Notes under the pieces: model-generated | Databases searched by the model: none | Told to the model about the DNA's origin: nothing | Seen by the model: only the letters and a program-made list of their open reading frames with translations | Position numbers and translations under genes: made by a program | Part shown: piece by piece, positions 1-4,837 of the stretch | Layout: each line of letters begins with the position of its first letter | Position numbering within the stretch: the first letter of the stretch is position 1 | Assembly: GCA_020444005.1 (NCBI GenBank) | Contig: JAHLLU010000135.1 | Span: forward strand, 1-5,905 | Direction of reading: 5' to 3' | DNA length: 5,905 nucleotides | Origin: an archaeon | Lineage (GTDB): Archaea; Thermoproteota; Bathyarchaeia; TCS64

Positions 1-237
1 GCACCAGTTGCTGTGGTATCCTGCGCCTGTGACTATGGTGTCTGCTTTTTGTTGGAGGGCTTCTGCCATGATGTATTCGAGTTTTCGTGCTTTGTTTCCG
101 CCGAATGCGAGTCCTGTGAGGTCGTCGCGTTTTACGTATATTTTTGGTCCGTCTAGTTTTTTTGTGAGGTTTGGTAGGTATTGGATTGGTGTGGGTAGTG
201 TGGCTATTTTTGCTCGGGGATAGTTGCTGAATTTCAT
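1..237 (-). CDS. PLP-dependent D-cysteine desulfhydrase / ACC deaminase family enzyme, N-terminal part (3' end off the window)
   Basis: This is an open frame of 79 codons starting at ATG 237 and running off the left edge, so the C-terminal three quarters are missing. The translation shows the family N-terminus in order: a L-P-T-P-I-Q-Y-L start (residues 14-21), K-R-D-D-L-T-G (36-42), then G-G-N-K-A-R-K-L-E (46-54). Lys49 is the expected Schiff-base lysine for pyridoxal phosphate. The S-N pair at 76-77 corresponds to the cofactor and substrate-binding loop. Known members cleave D-cysteine to pyruvate, sulfide and ammonia, or deaminate ACC. Here the loop reads Y-H-S-N-W-C; the Trp after S-N differs from the His or Gln I expect in characterised members, so the substrate is open. 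The start is supported by a TATA-like element about 26 bases upstream and no Shine-Dalgarno site. The gene is divergent from the M24 gene. Only 1 of 76 informative codons ends in T or G. The family call is firm; the exact reaction is not. Confidence 0.85.
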   Translation of the reverse strand, partial: MKFSNYPRAKIATLPTPIQYLPNLTKKLDGPKIYVKRDDLTGLAFGGNKARKLEYIMAEALQQKADTIVTGAGYHSNWC

Positions 238-260
238 GGGTTTAGGGTGTGTTTTGAGGG

Positions 261-272
261 TTTAAGGTATAC
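261..272 (-). promoter_or_regulatory. Weak TATA-like promoter element for the desulfhydrase-like gene
   Basis: Read on the minus strand, this stretch is GTATACCTTAAA. The CTTAAA part is centred about 26 bases before ATG 237, the same spacing as the better TATA boxes elsewhere in the window. That suggests a leaderless transcript. The match to the archaeal TATA consensus is poor, so this rests mainly on position. Confidence 0.4.
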
Positions 273-314
273 GCTGGTGTCTACTGGTGGGTACTTTGGG
301 GAAAAAATTTTCTT

Positions 315-331
315 GTGTGAGTTGGTGTGAG
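315..331. repeat. Short direct repeat GTGTGAG with 10-base period
   Basis: GTGTGAG occurs at 315-321 and again at 325-331, one helical turn apart, followed by GGTGTG. The site lies 78-94 bases upstream of the desulfhydrase-like start. It could be a regulator site, but the G+T-rich background makes chance repeats of this kind likely. Confidence 0.3.
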
Positions 332-342
332 GGTGTGTTATT

Positions 343-356
343 TTTTGTTGACAAAA
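343..356. repeat. Small palindrome TTTTGT-TG-ACAAAA
   Basis: This is a perfect 6-base inverted repeat around a 2-base centre, next to a GTATAC palindrome at 359-364. It lies between two divergent promoters. Such a site could bind a dimeric regulator; no specific regulator is implied by the sequence. Confidence 0.35.
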
Positions 357-362
357 GTGTAT

Positions 363-395
363 ACGGAAAAACGTTAAGGTGACGGTTTTTTACGT
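363..395 (+). repeat. Imperfect inverted repeat / possible hairpin
   Basis: ACGGAAAAACGT (363-374) can pair with 382-395 with one mismatch and a two-base bulge, around a 7-base loop. It sits in the middle of the divergent intergenic region. It may be an operator-like cruciform site or part of a transcript leader; neither is supported beyond the pairing itself. Confidence 0.3.
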
Positions 396-469
396 GTATT
401 GGTGGTTGATCTGGGATGTTCTGGGGCTGTTTTCTTGTAAAGAAGCGGTTTCCGGGTTTTATGGGCGTA

Positions 470-479
470 CCCCCCCCCC
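470..479 (+). repeat. Homopolymer run of ten C
   Basis: Ten consecutive C occur in a stretch where the plus strand is otherwise C-poor. The run lies about 40 bases upstream of the TATA box of the M24 gene. Such runs are prone to slippage during replication and to sequencing error. Confidence 0.8.
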
Positions 480-514
480 TCCACTGTTAGCGGCTATCTT
501 TGTTTTGGTTGCTT

Positions 515-528
515 GGAAGAATATATTA
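515..528 (+). promoter_or_regulatory. BRE + TATA box promoter of the M24 gene
   Basis: GGAAGAATATATTA combines a purine-rich BRE-like GGAAG (515-519) with an AT-rich TATA box (521-528). The box is centred 26.5 bases upstream of TTG 551, so transcription is predicted to begin at or next to that codon. This supports a leaderless TTG start. Confidence 0.65.
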
Positions 529-550
529 GTTGACTTGGGGGTATCGCTAG

Positions 551-1840
551 TTGCTGAGTATATTGACTCTTGTTAATCCGTTTATTGGGCCGAATCCTTG
601 GCCTGTTATCAGAAGAAAACGTATCAAAAAGCTTCTACCCCAGGCGATGCGGCTCTCAGGCATAGATGCGTGGGTTGTGGTGTGTCGGGAAAACGCTAAT
701 GATCCTTTGGCTATTCATGTTGGGGGTGAGAACGCTGGGGGTACAATGGGTATTGTGTTCCATTATTTTGATGGGGTTGTTTCTTCTACTGGTTTTTCGC
801 CTTGGGGTGAGGCTCAGGGTTTGAGGGATATGAAGGTGCATGATACTGTTGTTTCTCTGGATCAGCCTGCAAAGTTGTACAGTGAGTTGGCGAAGCATCT
901 TATGTCTCTTAATCCAAAGCGAATCGCTTTGAACTCATCCGGGAAGGGGATCGCGGATGGGTTATCGTGGAGTCAGAGGAATGCCTTGGAGAAGGAGTTG
1001 AGTCCGGAGTTTAGGTCTCGGTTAGTTAGCGCGGAAGACTTGGTTAGTGAGTGGCTTTCCGTTAAGTTGCCTGAGGAGGTTGAGATAATGAGGAAGGCTG
1101 GGGAGTTGACGGTTCAGCTTCAAAAAGAAGCGTATATGCAGGTGGTTCCGGGTGAGACTCGTGATATTGATGTTGCGCGGTTTATTCAGAGACGGATGGA
1201 GGAGCTGGGTGTTGATCATGCGTGGGCTCCTGACCAGAACCCGAACGTAAACTCTGGGTACCCGAAGGGGCATGCTGGGGCTTCGGAGAAGGTTATTGAG
1301 GCTGGTGATTTTATTCAGACGGATTTCGGTATCAAGGTTTATGGTATTTGGTGTACAGATTATCAAAGATTCGCGTATGTATTAGCATCCGGAGAAAAAG
1401 AGCCACCAGTTGAAGACTTGCAGAAATGGGAATACGCTCGAGAAGGACACCGCCGGGTGCTTGCGGCTATGAAACCGGGGATACGGGGATATGATGTGGA
1501 TCATGTTCAACGGGAATGGATGAAAGAGACAGGCAGTAAACCAGTGATGTGGGGTACTGGTCACCCTGTTGGGTATTGGGCGCATGATGTTGGTCCTTAT
1601 CTTGGTGGTGGTCAGCGTCCTGATCCGCCGAGTGGTGATGCTCTTAGGCTTCTCAGGGTTGGGCAGACGTTTGCTTATGATGGGTTCTTTTGCTGGGATG
1701 TAGTTTCTGGTGATGATTCTACTCGTAAGTTTATCTCGGTTGAAGAGATGGCTGTTGTGACGGAGGATGGCGCAGAGTATTTGATTCCTCCACAAGAAGA
1801 ACTGATACTCATACAGTCACCAGTTACGACTGATTCCTAG
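551..1840 (+). CDS. M24 family metallopeptidase-like protein (Xaa-Pro aminopeptidase / creatinase fold)
   Basis: This 429-residue protein has a creatinase-type N-terminal domain (about 20-165) and a pita-bread catalytic domain (about 170-415). M24 enzymes are usually two-metal peptidases such as Xaa-Pro aminopeptidase, acting in the cytosol. Expected ligands are visible: Asp258 in T-D-F-G, Asp270 in C-T-D, His338 in G-T-G-H, and Glu398 in S-V-E-E-M. The remaining ligand, normally Glu in a T-I-E-P-G context, is Asp377 in F-A-Y-D-G. His241 and His345 fit the substrate-side histidines. I see no signal peptide or membrane segment. The start is chosen at TTG because a TATA box lies 26-27 bases upstream; the first in-frame ATG (647-649) would remove the beginning of the domain. 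Third-position codon use is strongly T/G, except for a patch near 1379-1453. A dipeptidase, a creatinase-like hydrolase or a non-peptidase role remain possible. Confidence 0.85.
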   Translation: MLSILTLVNPFIGPNPWPVIRRKRIKKLLPQAMRLSGIDAWVVVCRENANDPLAIHVGGENAGGTMGIVFHYFDGVVSSTGFSPWGEAQGLRDMKVHDTVVSLDQPAKLYSELAKHLMSLNPKRIALNSSGKGIADGLSWSQRNALEKELSPEFRSRLVSAEDLVSEWLSVKLPEEVEIMRKAGELTVQLQKEAYMQVVPGETRDIDVARFIQRRMEELGVDHAWAPDQNPNVNSGYPKGHAGASEKVIEAGDFIQTDFGIKVYGIWCTDYQRFAYVLASGEKEPPVEDLQKWEYAREGHRRVLAAMKPGIRGYDVDHVQREWMKETGSKPVMWGTGHPVGYWAHDVGPYLGGGQRPDPPSGDALRLLRVGQTFAYDGFFCWDVVSGDDSTRKFISVEEMAVVTEDGAEYLIPPQEELILIQSPVTTDS

Positions 1841-1848
1841 TTTATATG
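1841..1848 (+). promoter_or_regulatory. TATA box of the membrane protein gene
   Basis: TTTATATG begins on the base after the TAG stop of the M24 gene and is centred 26.5 bases upstream of ATG 1871. This is a near-consensus archaeal TATA box at the spacing expected for a leaderless message. It indicates that the membrane protein gene is transcribed on its own as well as by any read-through. Confidence 0.7.
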
Positions 1849-1870
1849 CACTGATTTCCCTGCTATAAGC

Positions 1871-2401
1871 ATGGATTTATCAGGCTTTTTCCAAAAACTT
1901 GCCTCAAAACGGGTATTAACCCTTTTTACGGTTATATTTATCTTGACTATCGCTGCACTACCGAGTATTCAAGAATCCAGTAGTGAAGCGTCAAGGTCTC
2001 CGGATATGAGTTTTTTCTACACAGTCGAAGAACTCTATGATATAGCTGAGAGCTATGGAGTAGAGGGGAGAAATAATTACATTGTTATGAGATTCACGTT
2101 TGATCTTGTTTTTCCATTGATCTATGGGGGTTTTCTGATATCTTCTCTTGGCTGGTTATATAATACAGACAGATTACTGAAGTGGAGAGACCAAGTTGTG
2201 TTCCTTCCTTTTGGGGCAGTGATCTTTGATTACCTTGAAAACATCTCCACATCTATAGTGATGTGGTTTTATCCCGCCCGAGTTGATTTTGTCGGTTTTC
2301 TTGCTACGGTTTTTACGCCTGTTAAATGGGGGTTATTATCAGTAGCTTTTCTTGTTCTGATACCGGGTTTGGTTATCAGAATCTATGATAAACTGAGATA
2401 A
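1871..2401 (+). CDS. Four-helix integral membrane protein of unknown function
   Basis: The 176-residue product has about four hydrophobic segments: roughly 15-31, 75-97, 108-133 and 150-170. Between the first and second lies a loop with a Y-T-V-E-E-L-Y motif (50-56) and G-V-E-G-R-N-N-Y (63-70). Charged residues occur in or beside the membrane segments: Asp78 in F-D-L-V-F-P, and Asp120, Glu123 and Asn124 in F-D-Y-L-E-N. These look like conserved functional positions, and I have an impression of a widespread uncharacterised family with this pattern, but I cannot name it. The positive C-terminus (R-I-Y-D-K-L-R) suggests it faces the cytoplasm. The start is fixed by a TATA box 26-27 bases upstream. 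The gene follows M24 by 30 bases and converges on the cupin gene with a 17-base gap. Its codon use lacks the T/G bias of the M24 gene. Confidence 0.85.
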   Translation: MDLSGFFQKLASKRVLTLFTVIFILTIAALPSIQESSSEASRSPDMSFFYTVEELYDIAESYGVEGRNNYIVMRFTFDLVFPLIYGGFLISSLGWLYNTDRLLKWRDQVVFLPFGAVIFDYLENISTSIVMWFYPARVDFVGFLATVFTPVKWGLLSVAFLVLIPGLVIRIYDKLR

Positions 2402-2418
2402 GAGTAGAGAAAAAGAGA
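2402..2418 (-). terminator. Possible U-rich terminator for the cupin gene
   Basis: Directly after the cupin stop, the minus strand reads CTCTTTTTCTCTAC. A short pyrimidine tract with five T is compatible with archaeal U-tract termination. There is no hairpin, and no comparable tract is seen for the convergent plus-strand gene, whose end may lie inside the cupin gene. Confidence 0.3.
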
Positions 2419-3144
2419 TTATTCTTGGAACCCTTTCTCGGTCCAAGCCCTGTCATGTTCTATAAACTCTAGCACAAAATACTGCAAGGGATGTGTTGAG
2501 CTTGTGTTATAGATACCATGGGTTTCGCCTTCACTTGCGTAGATCAATGAGCCGGGTTTTACCTTGTACCGTTTATCACCGGACACGGCTTCACCTGTTC
2601 CCCTGAGAACATACATGATTTCCTCTGGGTTAATGTGGGCTGGGTTGTTGGCTAGTGGTGCATGGGTCTGTACATCAAGTGCATGCATTCGGAGCGCACC
2701 CATAATTGCGTGTTCTTCTTCTGTGATGAGCTGCTGGTTTACAATATTGCTGATATTTGCTGTTGTCTGGTAGAGGTTTTTTACACGAGTCTTTGCCCAT
2801 CTGAAGTTTTGTCTATCGGTTTTATAGGATGCTGTGATGATTCGTAGTTCCCCTTCTCCCTCGTGAGCTATACTGCGTTGGCTTACTTTTCCCCAGCGCT
2901 GAGCACCGGGTACAAATATCGCGGTTTCTCCATGAACAAACCTACCTCCCATCCGTCCACAACCCGATATGATATAGTGTTGATACTCCGTGTTTTCTTC
3001 ACCAAAAACCAGTTCACCACTAGACAATACATAATGATGAACGGCTAATCCACCCGGAGAGCTTTGATCCCTTGAAAGCAGCTCTCTTTCGATTACTCCA
3101 GGGGAGATTTCCATTCCTTCTACATCTTCAATGTTGATATGCAT
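2419..3144 (-). CDS. Two-domain cupin (bicupin) protein
   Basis: The 241-residue product has two cupin barrels. The C-terminal one (about 145-235) carries both motifs. The first is A-H-I-N-P-E-E...Y-V-L-R-G-T-G, with His170 and Glu174, but Pro168 where the first His of the H-x-H pair is usual. The second is P-G-S-L-I-Y-A-S-E-G-E-T-H-G-I-Y-N, with His209. So three of the four usual metal ligands are present. The N-terminal barrel (about 30-110) keeps the fold pattern but lacks the histidines and is probably structural. Cupins range from dioxygenases and isomerases to sugar or ligand-binding proteins; the substrate is not evident. The start is set at ATG 3144 because a TATA box lies 26 bases upstream. 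A GTG seven codons earlier (3165) would almost touch that box and is unlikely. The gene is separated from rfcL by its own promoter. Codon use is mixed. Confidence 0.85.
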   Translation of the reverse strand: MHINIEDVEGMEISPGVIERELLSRDQSSPGGLAVHHYVLSSGELVFGEENTEYQHYIISGCGRMGGRFVHGETAIFVPGAQRWGKVSQRSIAHEGEGELRIITASYKTDRQNFRWAKTRVKNLYQTTANISNIVNQQLITEEEHAIMGALRMHALDVQTHAPLANNPAHINPEEIMYVLRGTGEAVSGDKRYKVKPGSLIYASEGETHGIYNTSSTHPLQYFVLEFIEHDRAWTEKGFQE

Positions 3145-3166
3145 AGCATCTAAACAGCGAATCACG

Positions 3167-3173
3167 TATTAAA
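3167..3173 (-). promoter_or_regulatory. TATA box of the cupin gene
   Basis: The minus strand reads TTTAATA here, preceded by ACAA. The box is centred 26 bases upstream of ATG 3144, consistent with leaderless transcription. It lies between the rfcL stop and the cupin gene, so the cupin gene can be expressed independently of the clamp-loader operon. Confidence 0.6.
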
Positions 3174-3206
3174 TTGTATAACCGGTGGGATAGAGGTTAG
3201 GATTTT

Positions 3207-3217
3207 TAGAAATTCTA
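3207..3217. repeat. Small palindrome TAGAA-A-TTCTA
   Basis: This is a perfect 5-1-5 inverted repeat in the 86-base gap between the rfcL stop and the cupin start, about 34 bases upstream of the cupin TATA box. It could be an operator for the cupin gene, but repeats of this size also arise by chance. Confidence 0.25.
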
Positions 3218-3230
3218 GGGTTGCTGATTT

Positions 3231-4823
3231 TTATTTCCATTTTGCTAGTTTTTTCTGGTCGCTGAGCCAGCGTTCTATGTTTTTTTGGTCTGATTCTTTT
3301 TGTTTTTTAGTTGCTTCAATCTGTTTATGGATTTCTCGTTGCTTGTATTTTGCATAGTTTTCTAGGCTAGCATAGTCTTGGGGAGATTTGCCGAAACTCA
3401 TGTAGCGCAAGTGATCGAGCTTTCTATCAGGTATATTAGTCATCCATTTCTCGGTCTCGTTGTACATTTCCTCATTGTTATGAATCATGTACGTGAGTAA
3501 AGGTAGTATGTCTGTTCGAACCTTGTCGGTAGATGTGTGGCATTGTTCGGCGATTCTTGCTGTGACGCTATCCATACGGCGTCTACTATGATAGGTCTTG
3601 ATGTATCGCCACTTCGTCTGGGGTTCCTTATAGTAGGGTAGTACCCAGTAGTTTTTACCGTAGACCCATTTGGCGCCAATGTCTTTTAGGTTGTTGTTGA
3701 GTTTGCTCCAGACGTCTTTTCCTAGCCATCCGTTTGGTTTGATAACAACGCCTTCCACTGAGTCCTGTGTTGATAATTTGCTTGGAGGTAATCCTGCTGA
3801 ACGTAATGCGATGTTTAGCTGGTCTTTGTAGCCTTCTCCAAGGGACTTGTCTCGTGTGAAAGCTATTCCTCCAGTCATGAGGTCGAACATATACTTGAGT
3901 AGTCGATAGTTGCTGGTTCTTGCTCTTGACTGGTATATGTCGGCTTTTGCCATAATCTCTATGGCTTTGACTCTTTCGTGTGGGTCGTCTATGACCGTTG
4001 GGAGGTTCTCGGTTATCCAATCGTAGAGGTCATCATAGCTGATCATGCTCTGCCTGATGGTTTGTCTAGCCTCCCAGAGGCTTGTTGCAGTGAATATCTT
4101 GTTTAATATGTTTGGTGTGAGGTCTTGACGGTCACGTTGGCTTAGAACTTCACCGTCTTCTGGGTTTACCTCGGTCTTACCACTTGATATGGTCTCTAGG
4201 TCCACTATAGCGGAGCGTAGATCGCCTTCTGTTTTCAAGGCTATCATGTCGAGTACATCTGGATGTACCTTGATTCCTTGTTTGTTGGATATTATTTCGA
4301 GGGCATCATAGGTTTCTTGGAATGTGAGGGGTTTGAACTCGATGCTTGTTACCTTGCGGAGTATGGACCTGAACTTTTGTTCCATGTTTTCCTTGACAGT
4401 GTTTGCTACCAGAATCATGGGTGCTGTGGAATCATCAATTGCTTTGGCGATGAACGAGATTCCTCCACGGTCATTTGTGCCACTCAATCCATCCATCTCG
4501 TCGAGCAGTATTAATCTGCGTTGACCGAACAAGGTGACGTTTTGTTTGATGGCTTTACCAACGACCTCTTCCAGTGTGCTCTTGTTTCTCGCGTCACTAG
4601 CATTGATCTCAATCAAGTCGAAATCATATTCTAGCGCTAAAACCTGTGCGATGCTTGTCTTACCTATCCCGGGTGGACCATAGAGGAAAACCGCTCTTTT
4701 CTTAGGTGGTTTACCCTTCTTCCATTTAACCAGCCATTTCTCCACTGCCTCTACGGCTGCTGTGTTGCCTATAAAGTCCTCACGTTTGGTGGGTCTGTAT
4801 AGGCTGGTCCAGGATTGGCTCAC
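3231..4823 (-). CDS. rfcL: Replication factor C large subunit, with an extra internal segment
   Basis: RfcL is the single large subunit of the archaeal clamp loader, an AAA+ ATPase that opens and loads PCNA onto primed DNA. The 530 residues show Walker A G-P-P-G-I-G-K-T-S (49-57), Walker B L-I-L-L-D-E-M-D (104-111), sensor-1 Asn141 and sensor-2 G-D-L-R (200-203). It lacks the S-R-C arginine-finger motif of the small subunit, as expected. A R-D-R motif (230-232 region) and a helical collar (about 235-320) follow. Residues about 324-402 are an additional segment not expected from typical archaeal RfcL; the usual sequence resumes at W-R-Y-I-K-T. The C-terminus is lysine-rich and carries Q-K-N-I-E-R-W-L (513-520), a good PIP box for PCNA. 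The start is GTG, overlapping the rfcS stop by four bases, with GGAG ten bases upstream. The assignment is firm; the insert boundaries are from memory of the family. Confidence 0.95.
   Translation of the reverse strand: MSQSWTSLYRPTKREDFIGNTAAVEAVEKWLVKWKKGKPPKKRAVFLYGPPGIGKTSIAQVLALEYDFDLIEINASDARNKSTLEEVVGKAIKQNVTLFGQRRLILLDEMDGLSGTNDRGGISFIAKAIDDSTAPMILVANTVKENMEQKFRSILRKVTSIEFKPLTFQETYDALEIISNKQGIKVHPDVLDMIALKTEGDLRSAIVDLETISSGKTEVNPEDGEVLSQRDRQDLTPNILNKIFTATSLWEARQTIRQSMISYDDLYDWITENLPTVIDDPHERVKAIEIMAKADIYQSRARTSNYRLLKYMFDLMTGGIAFTRDKSLGEGYKDQLNIALRSAGLPPSKLSTQDSVEGVVIKPNGWLGKDVWSKLNNNLKDIGAKWVYGKNYWVLPYYKEPQTKWRYIKTYHSRRRMDSVTARIAEQCHTSTDKVRTDILPLLTYMIHNNEEMYNETEKWMTNIPDRKLDHLRYMSFGKSPQDYASLENYAKYKQREIHKQIEATKKQKESDQKNIERWLSDQKKLAKWK
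3264..3287 (-). other. PIP box of RfcL (PCNA-interaction peptide)
   Basis: Residues 513-520 read Q-K-N-I-E-R-W-L, matching Q-x-x-(I/L/M)-x-x-(aromatic)-(aromatic/L). Archaeal RfcL proteins usually carry such a peptide near the C-terminus to bind PCNA; here ten residues follow it. The Trp in place of Phe is a modest variation. Confidence 0.65.
3618..3854 (-). other. Extra segment within rfcL encoding a G-A-K-W...Y-W-V-L-P motif
   Basis: Codons about 324-402 of rfcL encode a stretch between the collar helices and the C-terminal part. Its second half contains N-G-W-L, a predicted helix (about 368-382), then D-I-G-A-K-W-V-Y-G-K-N-Y-W-V-L-P (381-396). This resembles small alpha/beta modules of the type L-x-x-x-G-A-x-W-x-x-x-x-x-x-W-x-x-P found in plasmid and phage DNA-processing proteins (for example DUF5710-like). 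The resemblance is by eye. No intein splice-junction residues are seen. Confidence 0.5.
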
Positions 4824-4837
4824 TTCATTTCTTCTCC
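4820..4837 (-). promoter_or_regulatory. rfcS/rfcL GTGA overlap with Shine-Dalgarno-like GGAG
   Basis: The rfcS stop TGA (4820-4822) overlaps the rfcL GTG start (4821-4823) by four bases on the minus strand. GGAG at 4834-4837 lies ten bases before the GTG, inside the end of rfcS. This arrangement suggests translational coupling, which would keep the two clamp-loader subunits in proportion. Confidence 0.7.

Larger units (their letters stand above)
238..550. other. Divergent intergenic region of 313 bases between the desulfhydrase-like and M24 genes
   Basis: No coding region is convincing here. A 65-codon GTG-started frame (379-576) overlaps the M24 promoter and start and was rejected. I see no tRNA or recognisable RNA gene. 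The plus strand is very rich in G and T, apart from a run of ten C at 470-479. The region holds a weak promoter for the leftward gene near 261-272, a strong promoter for the rightward gene at 515-528, a direct repeat at 315-331, a palindrome at 343-356 and an imperfect hairpin at 363-395. Its length exceeds the need of two leaderless promoters, so it may hold operator sites or a small RNA. Confidence 0.7.

Noticed and set aside
8..223. Plus-strand open frame of 71 codons at the left edge
   Set aside because: It lies antisense to a clear PLP-enzyme coding sequence on the minus strand and has no recognisable protein features.
251..300. G-quadruplex in the G-rich intergenic region
   Set aside because: Guanine runs are mostly of two or three with irregular long loops; they fit the general G+T richness of the strand.
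348..364. Bacterial-type promoter (TTGACA followed by GTATAC)
   Set aside because: The spacing between the hexamers is far too short and the gene content is archaeal, with TATA/BRE promoters at the gene starts.
400..480. tRNA or other standard RNA gene in the intergenic region
   Set aside because: No T-arm, anticodon arm or acceptor pairing could be found on either strand.
379..576. Plus-strand GTG-started frame of 65 codons, hydrophobic and aromatic-rich
   Set aside because: It spans the C10 run and the M24 promoter, overlaps the M24 start, and has no promoter at the spacing used by the other genes. Its T/G-ending codons only reflect the base composition of the strand.
3163..3165. GTG as the cupin start (seven codons longer)
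   Set aside because: It lies next to the TATA box at 3167-3173, upstream of the predicted transcript start, so it would not be on the message.
3618..3854. Intein as the explanation for the rfcL insert
   Set aside because: The segment is too short, starts and ends without the Cys/Ser/Thr and His-Asn junction residues, and does not interrupt the ATP-binding motifs where rfc inteins are usually found.
3485..4020. Two minus-strand frames (3485-3679 and 3655-4020) within rfcL
   Set aside because: They are alternative frames of the rfcL coding region. The rfcL frame has all the expected motifs and continues through this area.
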